DNA from: Oryzisolibacter sp. LB2S
GTDB taxonomy: Bacteria > Pseudomonadota > Gammaproteobacteria > Burkholderiales > Burkholderiaceae_C
Assembly: GCF_040732315.1 (NCBI RefSeq)
Contig: NZ_CP160388.1
Location: 780,501 to 844,500 of the forward strand
Direction of reading: 5' to 3'
DNA length: 64,000 bases
Under the pieces are notes generated by a model. The model searched no databases. It had not been told where the DNA came from and saw only the letters and a list, made by a program, of their open reading frames with translations. Shown here one piece after another: positions 27,528 to 36,350 of this stretch. Position numbers and translations under genes: made by a program. Every line of letters starts with the position of its first letter. The first letter of the stretch is position 1.

Positions 27528-28158
27528 GCCGGCAACGCAGCGGCGTCGGCGCGTGGGGCGCTGGCAGTTGCTGGCCCTGCTGTTGGTATGCGCGGCGCCC
27601 GTGATTGCCTCGTATTTCACCTACTACGTGATCCGCCCCGAAGGCCGACGCAACTTCGGTGAGCTCATCGTGCCGCAGCGGCCCATGCCGGCAGACCTGC
27701 ACGTCGCCGCGCCCGATGGACGGCAGCTGGCGCTGGGCGAGCTGCGCGGCCAGTGGCTGCTGGTCAGCGCATCCGGCGGCGCCTGCGCCGACGACTGCCG
27801 CAACAACCTGTACCTGCAGCGTCAGCTGCGCGAGGCCATGGGCCGCGAGAAGGAGCGCGTGGACTGGGTGTGGCTGGTGACGGACGATGTCCAGCCCCCC
27901 GCGGACATCGCGGCGGCACTTGCCCAGGCCACCGTGCTGCGCGTCGATGGCCGGGCGCTCGCGGACTGGCTTGCACCTGCACAGGGGCACGCATTGTCCG
28001 AGCACCTGTACGTCGTCGACCCCATGGGCAACTGGATGATGCGCTTTGCACCGCGGCTGGACAAGGCCGGCGCAGGCCAGGCCAGGCGTGACCTGGACCG
28101 GCTGCTGCGCGCCTCCGCATCCTGGGATCAGGCCGGCCGGCAAGAGGGCGCGCAATGA
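27469..28158 (+). CDS. SCO-like thioredoxin-fold protein of the oxidase assembly cluster
   Basis: A 229-residue protein with one membrane helix (about residues 32-54) and a periplasmic domain. The domain order matches SCO proteins: a beta strand WLLVSASG runs into CADDC (Cys106, Cys110), and much later [17 protein letters not shown] carries His179 at the place of the SCO metal histidine. True SCO proteins have CPxxC; the Pro is absent here. It overlaps surf1 and ctaA at its two ends (4-bp overlap with ctaA), so it is translated with the haem A genes. I infer a copper or thiol-redox role in CuA assembly; otherwise it is unassigned. Confidence 0.7.
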   Translation: MSGSSSSDVFPAVVQSPGPEPATQRRRRVGRWQLLALLLVCAAPVIASYFTYYVIRPEGRRNFGELIVPQRPMPADLHVAAPDGRQLALGELRGQWLLVSASGGACADDCRNNLYLQRQLREAMGREKERVDWVWLVTDDVQPPADIAAALAQATVLRVDGRALADWLAPAQGHALSEHLYVVDPMGNWMMRFAPRLDKAGAGQARRDLDRLLRASASWDQAGRQEGAQ

Positions 28159-29321
28159 ACGGCGCGCAGCCGCTCTACGATCTGGCGCCGCTGCTGGAGA
28201 TCATGGCCCTGGGTGCGGCGATCGCCCTCGGGCCGCTGGCGTGGGTGTGGTGGAGAAGCCGTGGCAGCACACCGGTGCGGCGCCTGCAGGCACTCACGCT
28301 GCTGACGCTGTTCCTGACCTTCGACCTGGTCATGTTCGGTGCGTTCACGCGGCTCACCGACTCGGGCCTGGGCTGCCCCGACTGGCCCGGCTGCTACGGC
28401 AGCGCCAGTCCCATGGGCGCACACACCGAGATCTCGGCCGCGCAGCAGGCCCTGCCCACGGGGCCGGTCACGCATGGCAAGGCGTGGGTGGAGATGATCC
28501 ACCGCTACCTGGCCACGGGCGTGGGCGTGCTCATCATCGCCCTCACCGTGGGGGCATGGCGCGAGCGCGCCGCCCATCGTGTGCTGAGCCCCTGGTGGCC
28601 CACGGCCACGCTGGTCTGGGTCTGCCTGCAGGGGGCGTTCGGCGCGCTCACGGTGACCATGAAGCTGTTCCCGGCCATCGTCACGCTGCACCTGATCGGC
28701 GGGCTGGTGCTGCTGGCCTTGCTGTGTGTGCAGGCCGTGCGCCAGACGCAGCACAGCCGTGGCACGGCGCCCGTGCCGCTGGCCGTGGGACTGCGCCGGC
28801 TGCTCGGGGCGGCGGCGGCTCTGGTGGCTCTGCAATGCGTGCTGGGCGGCTGGGTCAGCACCAACTATGCGGTGCTGGCCTGCACCACCTTTCCCCACTG
28901 CCAGGGCAGCTGGTGGCCCGTGATGGATTTCGCCCAGGGGTTCGAGCTCTGGCGCCCCCTGGGCATGCTGCGCGACGGCAGCCTGATCGGATTTGCCGCC
29001 CTGACAGCCATCCACTACGTGCACCGGCTCGCGGCCTATGGCGTGCTGTTGGTGCTGGCGCTGCTCGTCTGGCGCATGCGGCGTGCGCAGGTGCTGCCCG
29101 ATCAGGCGCGCTGGCTTGCGGCGCTGGCGCTGCTGCAATTGATCACCGGCCTGTCCAACGTGATTCTGGACTGGCCCCTGGTGGCCGCGGTGCTGCACAC
29201 GGGCGGGGCCGCGGCCCTGGTCGTGGTGCTGACCTGGGCGCTGGCAGCCAGCCGCCCCGTTGCCGCCGGCGCGCCCGCTGCCCGGGCGCGCGTGTCTGCA
29301 TCCCATGGAGTGTCCGCATGA
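28155..29321 (+). CDS. ctaA: Haem A synthase (CtaA/Cox15)
   Basis: A 388-residue membrane protein with eight predicted helices. Family marks are [20 protein letters not shown], the glutamate/histidine pair in [20 protein letters not shown], and [13 protein letters not shown]. It oxidises the C8 methyl of haem O to give haem A for the oxidase. It overlaps the previous gene and ctaB by four bases each. Confidence 0.95.
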   Translation: MNGAQPLYDLAPLLEIMALGAAIALGPLAWVWWRSRGSTPVRRLQALTLLTLFLTFDLVMFGAFTRLTDSGLGCPDWPGCYGSASPMGAHTEISAAQQALPTGPVTHGKAWVEMIHRYLATGVGVLIIALTVGAWRERAAHRVLSPWWPTATLVWVCLQGAFGALTVTMKLFPAIVTLHLIGGLVLLALLCVQAVRQTQHSRGTAPVPLAVGLRRLLGAAAALVALQCVLGGWVSTNYAVLACTTFPHCQGSWWPVMDFAQGFELWRPLGMLRDGSLIGFAALTAIHYVHRLAAYGVLLVLALLVWRMRRAQVLPDQARWLAALALLQLITGLSNVILDWPLVAAVLHTGGAAALVVVLTWALAASRPVAAGAPAARARVSASHGVSA

Positions 29322-30268
29322 GCGTAGTACCAGCCCCCGCACCCAGCCCTGTGTCTGCCGGTGCGGCATCCTTTGCCATGGGGGGACAGCCGACGCTGCC
29401 CTCGCGCATGGCGCAGTTCTACGCGCTGACCAAGCCGCGGGTGGTGCAGCTCATCGTCTTTTGCGCCTTCATTGGCATGGTGCTGGCCGTGCCGGGTCTG
29501 CCCAGCGCTGCCCAATGGGGCGTGATGGCCTTGGCCAGCCTGGGCATCTGGCTGGTGGCGGGCGCGGCCGCGGCCTTCAACTGCCTGGTCGAACGCCATA
29601 TCGACGCCCGGATGAAGCGCACCGCCTGGCGCCCCACGGCCAAGGGGGAGCTCACGCGCGGGCAGGCACTGGGCTTTTCCGCACTGCTGTGCGTGGTCGG
29701 GTCGGCGCTGCTGTACTGGTGGGTCAACCCGCTCACGATGTGGCTCACCTTCGCCACCTTTGTCGGCTATGCGGTGGTCTACACCGTCATCCTCAAGCCG
29801 CTCACGCCGCAGAACATCGTCATCGGCGGGGCGTCGGGTGCCATGCCGCCGGTACTCGGCTGGGCCGCCATGACGGGCGCCGTGGAGGCGCAGTCGCTGA
29901 TCCTGTGCCTGATTATCTTTCTGTGGACGCCGCCGCATTTCTGGGCCCTGGCGCTCTACCGCGTGGAGGACTATCGCAAGTCCGGCCTGCCCATGCTGCC
30001 CGTCACCCATGGCAACGAGTACACGCGGCTGCAGGTATTCCTGTACACCTTGATCCTGTTTGCCGGCTGCCTCATGCCCTTCATCTGCGGCATGAGTTCG
30101 TGGATCTACCTGGGCGCCGCCGTGCTGCTCAGCGCCACGTTCTGCGTATATGGTTACTGGCTCTGGCGCGACTACTCCGATGTGCTCGCGCGCAAGACCT
30201 TTCGTTTTTCCCTGATCCATCTGAGCCTGCTCTTCGCGGCGCTGCTGGTGGATCACTACGTGCTGTGA
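29318..30268 (+). CDS. ctaB: Protohaem IX farnesyltransferase (haem O synthase)
   Basis: A 316-residue UbiA-family prenyltransferase with nine predicted helices. The N-terminal [16 protein letters not shown] and the first polar motif [15 protein letters not shown] (residues 87-101) are typical; the second polar region is [19 protein letters not shown]. It adds a farnesyl group to haem B to make haem O, the substrate of CtaA. The ATG overlaps the ctaA stop, and the gene's own stop overlaps the sco start (TGATG). Confidence 0.95.
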   Translation: MSVVPAPAPSPVSAGAASFAMGGQPTLPSRMAQFYALTKPRVVQLIVFCAFIGMVLAVPGLPSAAQWGVMALASLGIWLVAGAAAAFNCLVERHIDARMKRTAWRPTAKGELTRGQALGFSALLCVVGSALLYWWVNPLTMWLTFATFVGYAVVYTVILKPLTPQNIVIGGASGAMPPVLGWAAMTGAVEAQSLILCLIIFLWTPPHFWALALYRVEDYRKSGLPMLPVTHGNEYTRLQVFLYTLILFAGCLMPFICGMSSWIYLGAAVLLSATFCVYGYWLWRDYSDVLARKTFRFSLIHLSLLFAALLVDHYVL

Positions 30269-30879
30269 TGTTGAAACGCGATACTCTCAAAAGAATAGCT
30301 GCTTGCGCTTTGTGGATGGGCGCTGCAGGCATTTTTTCTGCATGTTCTCCGCAGGGCCCCAAGTTCCAGGGGGTGGATTTGACCGGCATGGACTACGCGC
30401 GCGACCTGCCGCTGGAGGACCAGTACGGCAAGAATCGCACCCTCAAGGACTTTGCCGGCAAGGTGGTGGTGGTGTTCTTCGGCTACACGCAATGCCCCGA
30501 CGTGTGCCCCACGTCGATGTCCGAGCTCGCCGAGGTCAAGCGCGCGCTGGGCGCCGACGGCGACAGGCTGCAGGGCATCTTCGTCACCGTCGATCCCGAG
30601 CGCGATACGGCAGACATGCTCAAGGCCTACATGGCGAGCTTCGACCCCAGCTTCATCGCCCTGCGTGGCACGCCCGAGCAGCTCGCGGCCGTGGCCAAGG
30701 ATTTCAAGATTTACTACAAGCGCGTGGACGGCCAGACGCCCACGAGCTACACCATGGACCATTCCGCGGGCAGTTACATCTACGACACCCAGGGGCGCCT
30801 GCGCGTGTACCACCGCTACGGCAGCGGGGCGCAGGCCCTGACTGCCGACGTGCGCGCGCTGCTGGCCGAGGCGCGCTGA
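30268..30879 (+). CDS. SCO1/SenC-family copper chaperone, lipoprotein
   Basis: A 203-residue SCO protein. Copper ligands are Cys76 and Cys80 in QCPDVCPTSM and His165 in YTMDHSAGSY. It loads the CuA site of subunit II. The leader ends in a lipobox, IFSAC, so Cys26 is probably lipidated. The leader from about residue 6 to 24 is written by a copy of repeat family A in the same frame as in the M16 gene at 36351. The ATG overlaps the ctaB stop. A palindromic element begins directly at the stop codon. Confidence 0.93.
   Translation: MLKRDTLKRIAACALWMGAAGIFSACSPQGPKFQGVDLTGMDYARDLPLEDQYGKNRTLKDFAGKVVVVFFGYTQCPDVCPTSMSELAEVKRALGADGDRLQGIFVTVDPERDTADMLKAYMASFDPSFIALRGTPEQLAAVAKDFKIYYKRVDGQTPTSYTMDHSAGSYIYDTQGRLRVYHRYGSGAQALTADVRALLAEAR
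30285..30337 (+). repeat. Dispersed repeat family A, copy 5, inside the sco signal sequence
   Basis: Reads AAAAGAATAGCTGCTTGCGC, then TTTGTGGATGGGCGCTGCAG and a T run. It lies fully inside the sco coding region and encodes RIAACALWMGAAGIFSA. Confidence 0.75.
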
Positions 30880-31038
30880 GAGGCTGTGAGTTTTTCCCCT
30901 ATGCCCGCCTTGCACGCCACAACACCCCCGCTCGTCGTTGCAAATACTCGCCATAGCCCGGGCTATGTCTGCGTTTTGCGCCTCGATCGGGTGCGTTGTG
31001 GCGCGCCTTTCGGGCACGAGGGAAATGCTCACAGCCTC
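30880..31038. repeat. 159-bp palindromic element behind sco
   Basis: Its 11-bp ends are exact inverted repeats (GAGGCTGTGAG at 30880-30890, CTCACAGCCTC at 31028-31038). Inner inverted blocks are CGCCACAAC against GTTGTGGCG and, at the centre, a perfect 16-bp palindrome CATAGCCCGGGCTATG (30952-30967). It starts directly after the sco stop and has no gene of its own. The form is that of a non-coding MITE-like or large REP-like element. Confidence 0.75.
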
Positions 31039-31063
31039 TGACACCGGCAACGCGCACAGCCTC

Positions 31064-32074
31064 TCACTCCGCCCGAATGCCCTGTTCGCGGATCACGCGG
31101 CCCATGGTGGCCGTGTCGGCCTGCATGCGCCGGGCCAGCCCCTCGGCCGACGAACCCACGGCCTGCCAGCCCTGCTGGAACAGCTGGCTGCGCACCTCGG
31201 GGCTGCGGGCGATGCCTCCGATCAGCGTGGCCAGCCGCGCGCGCACCGGTGCGGGCATGGCGGCCGGGGCCGCAAAGGCATTCCAGATCTCGAGCTCAAA
31301 GTCGCGCACCCCCGCCTCCGACAGGCTGGGCACATGGGGGGCGAGCGCGCTGCGCCCGGCAGATGTCACGCCGATCAGCTTGAGCTTGCCCGCGCGCTCC
31401 TGCGCCTGCGCAAGCGCCGGCGGCAGCAGCGCCATCTGCAGCTGGCCCCCGAGCATGGCGCTGGCCACCTGCGGGTAGCCGGGGTAGGGCACATGCACCG
31501 GGGCGATGCCGGTGCGCGCCTTGAGCAGCTCCATGCCCAGATGGCCCACGGTGCCCACGCCGGGCGTGCCGTAGTTCCAGCGGTCGCCGGCCTGGCGCGC
31601 GGCCTGCAGAAAGGCGCGGGCGTCGTTGCCCGCGGGCATGCCGGGTTGGCTTGCGGGTGCGGCCAGCACCAGCGGCGACACGCCGATCAGCGACAGCGGT
31701 GCCAGGTCGCGCGCCGGGTCGTAGGGCACCTGAGGGTTGAGCAGCCTGGCGATCGTCAGATTGCCGTTGATGAACAGGCCGATCGTGTGGCCGTCGCGCG
31801 CCTTGGCCACGGCGTCGGCGCCGATGTTGCCGCCCGCGCCCACCTTGTTCTCCACGACGACCGGCTGCCCAAGGGCCTTGGACAGGGGCTCGGCAAAGGT
31901 GCGCGCCGTCAGATCCGGCGAGGAGCCCGGCGGAAAGCCAACGATGATGCGCAGAGGCCTGGTTGGCCAGCCTGGCGTGGCCGACGTGGCGCCTTTGTCG
32001 GCCAGGGCTGCGCCGCAGACCGACGCCAGGCCCAGGGCCAGCAGGTCGCGGCGCGCGCGGAAATGGGAGTGCAT
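31064..32074 (-). CDS. Bug-family (TTT) substrate-binding protein
   Basis: A 336-residue periplasmic receptor of the same family as the one at 14577. A short signal (RRDLLALGLASVCGAALA) is followed by RIIVGFPPGSSPDLTAR, VENKVGAGGNIGADAVA and VPYPGYPQVASAMLGGQ. It lacks genes for membrane subunits or an enzyme cluster nearby, so the ligand is unknown. It stands alone, between the palindromic element and rpoH, whose terminator lies just upstream of its start. Confidence 0.85.
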   Translation of the reverse strand: MHSHFRARRDLLALGLASVCGAALADKGATSATPGWPTRPLRIIVGFPPGSSPDLTARTFAEPLSKALGQPVVVENKVGAGGNIGADAVAKARDGHTIGLFINGNLTIARLLNPQVPYDPARDLAPLSLIGVSPLVLAAPASQPGMPAGNDARAFLQAARQAGDRWNYGTPGVGTVGHLGMELLKARTGIAPVHVPYPGYPQVASAMLGGQLQMALLPPALAQAQERAGKLKLIGVTSAGRSALAPHVPSLSEAGVRDFELEIWNAFAAPAAMPAPVRARLATLIGGIARSPEVRSQLFQQGWQAVGSSAEGLARRMQADTATMGRVIREQGIRAE

Positions 32075-32093
32075 GGGTAAACCTCTGGAAAGA

Positions 32094-32127
32094 AAAAAGG
32101 CGCGCGGCCTGCAAGGGCTGCGCGCCT
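32094..32127 (-). terminator. Rho-independent terminator of rpoH
   Basis: On the minus strand a 10-bp stem (32118-32127 with 32100-32109, one G-T pair) is followed by six T (32094-32099). It lies 57 bp past the rpoH stop and ends about 20 bp before the Bug gene start. Confidence 0.85.
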
Positions 32128-32184
32128 GGGTTGTCTGGCTGCCGGGCCGGGCGCCGAAAGGAGCTCCAAGGAGCTCAAAGACGC

Positions 32185-33120
32185 TCAGGCGTACTCGGCC
32201 AGCGCCTTCTTCATCTTCTTCATCGCCGCCACCTCGATCTGGCGGATGCGCTCGGCGCTCACGCCGTATTCGGCGGCCAGCTCGTGCAGCGTCATGCCGC
32301 CCGAGCCATCGTCGTTCACCTTGAGCCAGCGCTCTTCGACGATGCGGCGGCTGCGCGCGTCCAGGCCGGCCAGCGCCGTGGCAATGCCGTCGGTGGCCAG
32401 CATGTCGCGCTGGCGCGACTCGATCATGGCCGTGGGCTCATGGGCCGCGTCGGCCAGATAGGCGATGGGGCCGAAGGCCTGCTCGCCGTCGTCCGCTGGG
32501 GCCGGGTCAAGCAGCACGTCGCCGCCGGCCAGGCGCGTTTCCATCTCGATGACCTCTTCGCGCTTGACGTTGAGCTGCTCGGCCACGAGGTCGATCTCAT
32601 GCTCGGACAGGGTCTCGCGGTGCGTGTCGGCGTCGATGGCATCGGCCTTGAAGCCTTGCTTCATGGAGCGCAGGTTGAAGAACAGCTTGCGCTGGGCCTT
32701 GGTGGTCGCCACCTTGAACATGCGCCAGTTCTTCAGGATGTATTCGTGGATCTCGGCCTTGATCCAGTGCATGGCATAGCTCACCAGGCGCACGCCCTGG
32801 TCCGGGTCGAAGCGGCGCACGGCCTTCATCAGGCCCACGTTGCCTTCCTGGATCAGGTCGCCATGCGGCAGGCCATAGCCCAGGTACTGGCGCGAGATGG
32901 ACACCACCAGGCGCAGGTGCGACAGCACCAGACGGCCCGCGGCCTCCAGGTCGTTGTCGTTCTTGAGCTGCTGCGCGTATCGCTGCTCCTCCTCCTGCGT
33001 CAGCAGGGGCAGGCGGTTGACGGCCGAGATGTACGCGTCCAGGTTGCCCAGCGGAGGAACCAGGGCCCAGGGGTTGGCGGGCGCCAGCGTCGTCGCGGTG
33101 GAGGCAGTCTGGAGGTTCAT
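32185..33120 (-). CDS. rpoH: Heat-shock sigma factor RpoH (sigma-32)
   Basis: A 311-residue group 3 sigma factor. Region 2 is seen in LVLSHLRLVVSISRQYLG, DLIQEGNVGLMKAVRRFDP and SYAMHWIKAEIHEYI. The RpoH box QRKLFFNLR follows and identifies it as sigma-32, and region 4 with a helix-turn-helix (LHELAAEYGVSAERIRQIE) is at the end. The ATG at 33118-33120 has AAAGGA nearby. Its upstream region carries a perfect CIRCE operator, so HrcA repression is likely. A terminator follows the gene. Confidence 0.96.
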   Translation of the reverse strand: MNLQTASTATTLAPANPWALVPPLGNLDAYISAVNRLPLLTQEEEQRYAQQLKNDNDLEAAGRLVLSHLRLVVSISRQYLGYGLPHGDLIQEGNVGLMKAVRRFDPDQGVRLVSYAMHWIKAEIHEYILKNWRMFKVATTKAQRKLFFNLRSMKQGFKADAIDADTHRETLSEHEIDLVAEQLNVKREEVIEMETRLAGGDVLLDPAPADDGEQAFGPIAYLADAAHEPTAMIESRQRDMLATDGIATALAGLDARSRRIVEERWLKVNDDGSGGMTLHELAAEYGVSAERIRQIEVAAMKKMKKALAEYA

Positions 33121-33152
33121 GTCAGAAATCCTTTCTTCCATACAGGGGCATG

Positions 33153-33179
33153 TTAGCACTCTCTTGGAGGGAGTGCTAA
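33153..33179. promoter_or_regulatory. CIRCE operator (HrcA binding site) upstream of rpoH
   Basis: TTAGCACTC, nine bases, GAGTGCTAA: an exact match to the CIRCE consensus at 33153-33161 and 33171-33179. It is 33 bp upstream of the rpoH start and 55 bp upstream of the divergent cutA start. HrcA binds this element and releases it when GroEL is titrated by unfolded protein. Confidence 0.93.
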
Positions 33180-33233
33180 TCGCAAAGTTCCCCCGAGGGT
33201 GGTAGAACCGCAGCCTTTCTGGGGATTTGCGCC

Positions 33234-33560
33234 ATGCCTGACACCACGCCATCCATCGCCGTCGTGACCACCACCGTCGCCAGTGCCGCCGACGCCAGGC
33301 GCCTGGCCGCGGGCGCCGTGCAGGCGCGGCTGGCCGCCTGCGTGCAGGTGCAGGCGATTGACTCGCACTATGTCTGGCAGGGCGCGCAGCAGGAGGATGC
33401 CGAGTGGCGTCTGGTCTGCAAGACCCTGCCCCAGGCCGCGCCCGCGCTCTGCGCCTGGCTGCGGGGCCAGCACCCCTATGAGGTGCCGCAGCTGCTCACG
33501 CGCACCGAGCAGGCTGAAGCGGACTACGCCGACTGGGTGGTGCAGCAGGTGGATGGATAG
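33234..33560 (+). CDS. cutA: CutA1 divalent-ion tolerance protein
   Basis: A 108-residue CutA1 protein, with VVTTTVASAADARRLA at the start, AACVQVQAIDSHYVWQG in the middle and HPYEVPQLL near the end. CutA1 forms very stable trimers resembling PII proteins; the link to copper tolerance in E. coli is debated. It is divergent from rpoH and shares the gap with the CIRCE site. It is convergent with ftsY (24-bp gap). Confidence 0.92.
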   Translation: MPDTTPSIAVVTTTVASAADARRLAAGAVQARLAACVQVQAIDSHYVWQGAQQEDAEWRLVCKTLPQAAPALCAWLRGQHPYEVPQLLTRTEQAEADYADWVVQQVDG

Positions 33561-33584
33561 GAACCCGCGCTGCCTCAAGGCCTC

Positions 33585-34739
33585 TCAGGCCAGCAGCGCC
33601 TGGGCGAATTCGCGCGCGTTGAAGGTTTCGAGGTCTTCGACCTTCTCGCCCACGCCGATGAAGTAGACCGGCACGGGCCGCTCCTGGGCGATGGCCGCGA
33701 GCACGCCGCCCTTGGCCGTGCCGTCCAATTTGGTGACGATCAGGCCCGTGAGCTGCAGCGCATCGTCGAAGGCGCGCACCTGGGTCAGGGCGTTCTGGCC
33801 GGTGTTGCCGTCGATCACCAGCAGTACCTCGTGCGGGGCGCTGGCCTCGGCCTTGGTGACCACGCGGCGGATTTTTTTCAGCTCCTCCATCAGGTGCAGC
33901 TGCGTGGGCAGGCGGCCGGCCGTGTCCACCAGCACCACGTCCTTGCCGCGCGCGCGCCCGGCGGTGACGGCGTCAAAGCTCACGGCGGCGGGGTCGCCGC
34001 CTTCCTGGCTGATGATCTCCACGGTGTTGCGCGTGGCCCAGACGCCGAGCTGCTCGCGCGCCGCGGCGCGGAAGGTGTCGGCCGCGGCCAGCAGCACGCT
34101 CTCGCCATGGTCGGCCAGATGCTTGGTGAGCTTGCCAATCGACGTGGTCTTGCCCGCGCCGTTCACGCCGGCCACCATGATCACGGTGGGGCTGTGCTCG
34201 CCTATGACCAGCGGCTTTTCCAGCGGGCGCAGCAGGTCGGCCAGGGCGTCGGCCAGCAGCGCCTTGACGGCGGCGGGCTCGGTGGTCTTGGTCTCCTTCA
34301 CGCGGCGCTTGAGGTCGGTGAGCAGATGCTGCGTGGCCTTGACGCCCGTGTCGGCCATGAGCAGCGCGTCCTCGAGCTCCTCGTAGAGCGCGTCGTTGAT
34401 CTGCGTGCCCGTGAACACCGTGGCAATGGAGCTGCCGGTCTTGCGCAGGCCGGACTTCAGGCGCTCCATCCAGCCCTGGCGCGCGCCCTCGGGTTTTGGG
34501 GCAGGCTCGGGCACGGCGGGCGGGGCCGCGTCCGGTGTGGCTGGAGCCTGGGCTGCGGGTGCATCCTGGCCACCCAGGGACTTGCGCAACCAGCCGAGGG
34601 CGCCGCCGCTCTTGGGCGTGTCGGTCGCAGGCGTGTCGGCCTGTGGGGCGGAGACAGGGGTGGCGGGTGCGGCATCGGGCGCCGGCGTCTCGGTGGGCGC
34701 GGCGGGCGAGGGGGATTTTTTCTTGAAGAAACTGAACAT
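33585..34739 (-). CDS. ftsY: Signal recognition particle receptor FtsY
   Basis: A 384-residue SRP GTPase. A variable Ala/Pro-rich N-terminal region (about 1-85) precedes the NG domain. G motifs are GVNGAGKTTSIGKL (G1), DTFRAAAREQL (G2), DTAGRLPTQ (G3) and TKLDGTAKGG (G4/G5). It docks ribosome-nascent chain-SRP complexes at the membrane. The ATG at 34737-34739 is 29 bp from the divergent M16 peptidase gene. Confidence 0.97.
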   Translation of the reverse strand: MFSFFKKKSPSPAAPTETPAPDAAPATPVSAPQADTPATDTPKSGGALGWLRKSLGGQDAPAAQAPATPDAAPPAVPEPAPKPEGARQGWMERLKSGLRKTGSSIATVFTGTQINDALYEELEDALLMADTGVKATQHLLTDLKRRVKETKTTEPAAVKALLADALADLLRPLEKPLVIGEHSPTVIMVAGVNGAGKTTSIGKLTKHLADHGESVLLAAADTFRAAAREQLGVWATRNTVEIISQEGGDPAAVSFDAVTAGRARGKDVVLVDTAGRLPTQLHLMEELKKIRRVVTKAEASAPHEVLLVIDGNTGQNALTQVRAFDDALQLTGLIVTKLDGTAKGGVLAAIAQERPVPVYFIGVGEKVEDLETFNAREFAQALLA

Positions 34740-34768
34740 CGCTGGGTTCTTAGAATCGCAGCCATTCT

Positions 34769-36202
34769 ATGAAACGCGCTATCACCCTTTTGGGCCTGCT
34801 GGCCTGCCTGCATGCGGGGGCACAGTCCGCATCGGCTTTCCCCACCGTTGCGCCGCTCGCCACGAACTCCACGGGGGCGCAGCTGTTCACTTTGAGGAAC
34901 GGCATGCAGCTCATCGTCCAGCCTGACCGGCGTGCGCCCACGGCGGTGCACATGGTCTGGCTGCGTGTGGGCTCCATGGACGAGGTCGACGGCACCTCGG
35001 GCGTGGCCCATGTGCTCGAGCACATGATGTTCAAGGGCTCGAAGAAGCTGCCGCCGGGCGAGTTCTCGCGCCGCGTGGCGGCCCTGGGCGGGCAGGAGAA
35101 CGCCTTCACCAGCCGCGACTACACGGGCTATTACCAGCAGATCCCGGCGAGCCGTCTGGCTGACGTGATGCGGCTCGAGTCCGACCGCTTTGCCCACAAC
35201 CAGTGGCCCGACGCCGAGTTCGCCAAGGAGATCGAGGTCGTCAAGGAGGAGCGCCGCATGCGCACCGAGGACCAGCCGCGCGCCGCGCTCATCGAGCAGC
35301 TCTACGCCTCGACCTTCATCGCCTCGCCTTACCGCCGGCCCGTGGTGGGCTGGATGAGCGACCTCGATGCCATGACGCCCGACGACGTGCGCGAGTTTCA
35401 CCGCCGGTGGTATGTGCCGCAGAACGCCGTCGTGGTGGTGGCCGGCGACGTGGAGCCGGCCCAGGTGCTGGCGCTCGCGCAGAAGACCTATGGCGTCATC
35501 CCCGAGCGCGCGCTGCCCGTGCGCAAGCCGCGCACCGAGCCCGAGCAGCAGGGCCTGCGCCGCATCGCCTTCAAGGCGCCGGCCGAGCAGGCCTATGTGG
35601 CGCTGGCCTTCCATGTGCCGGGCATCAAGCGCATAGCGCCCATGGATGCCGACGACCGCGACGCGCTGGCACTCCTCGTGCTCTCGGCCGTGCTCAGCGG
35701 CTATGACGGCGCGCGCCTGGAGCGCGCCCTCACGCAGGGCGACGACCGCGTGGCCGACAGCGCGAGCAGCCAGGCCTCCATCCTCGGGCGTGGGCCCTCG
35801 CTGTTTCTGATGACCGGCGTGCCCGCCGCGGGCAAGACCGCGGCCCAGGTCGAGCAGGCGCTGCGCGCCGAGCTCGCGCGCGTGGCGCGCGATGGCGTGA
35901 GCGCGGCCGAGCTCGAACGCGTGAAGACGCAGTGGGCGGCATCGACCATTTACGCGCGCGACTCGCTCTACAGCCAGGCGAGCGACCTGGGCAGCAACTG
36001 GGTGCAGGACCTGCCGCTGGACGCGGACGAGCGCCTGCTCCAGCTGCTGCGCGGCGTCACCCCCCAGGAGGTGCAGTCCGTGGCCGCGCGCTACTTTGGC
36101 GACGACCAGCTCACCGTGGCCACGCTGCTGCCCCAGCCCGTGGCACAGGGCGCGAAGAAGCGCGCCGCCCCCGCAACCGACGCCGGTGGGCGCATGCATT
36201 GA
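34769..36202 (+). CDS. M16-family zinc peptidase, catalytic member of a pair
   Basis: A 477-residue periplasmic protein with a signal peptide (to about residue 22). The inverted zinc motif HVLEH is at residues 81-85, and the third ligand glutamate is near residue 161 in EVVKEERRMRTED. The C-terminal half is the second M16 domain. Together with the next gene, which lacks the zinc motif, it should form a two-chain peptidase like mitochondrial processing peptidase. The substrate is unknown. It is divergent from ftsY. TAGAAT at 34751 is a possible -10 box very close to the start. Confidence 0.9.
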   Translation: MKRAITLLGLLACLHAGAQSASAFPTVAPLATNSTGAQLFTLRNGMQLIVQPDRRAPTAVHMVWLRVGSMDEVDGTSGVAHVLEHMMFKGSKKLPPGEFSRRVAALGGQENAFTSRDYTGYYQQIPASRLADVMRLESDRFAHNQWPDAEFAKEIEVVKEERRMRTEDQPRAALIEQLYASTFIASPYRRPVVGWMSDLDAMTPDDVREFHRRWYVPQNAVVVVAGDVEPAQVLALAQKTYGVIPERALPVRKPRTEPEQQGLRRIAFKAPAEQAYVALAFHVPGIKRIAPMDADDRDALALLVLSAVLSGYDGARLERALTQGDDRVADSASSQASILGRGPSLFLMTGVPAAGKTAAQVEQALRAELARVARDGVSAAELERVKTQWAASTIYARDSLYSQASDLGSNWVQDLPLDADERLLQLLRGVTPQEVQSVAARYFGDDQLTVATLLPQPVAQGAKKRAAPATDAGGRMH

Positions 36203-36330
36203 CATGCCACACCCCCCTGTGGCGCTGCGCGCCTTCCCCCCGCACTCGCTTCGCTGCGCTGCGCGGGCAGGGGGACGCCGCCGGTGCCGCGGGGCGGCCC
36301 TTGCACGGCGGCCCCCGCGTGGGGCGTCGT
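36203..36330 (+). repeat. Dispersed repeat family B, copy 2
   Basis: Starts directly after the stop of the first M16 gene. Blocks in order are ACCCCCCTGTGGCGC, CGCCTTCCCCCCGC, GCAGGGGGACGCCG and GGGGCGGCCCTTGCACGGCG. They match, in the same order, the minus strand of 8758-8857. It separates two genes whose products are expected to work together. Confidence 0.65.
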
Positions 36331-36350
36331 GACAGTGAAGGACAACGGAA

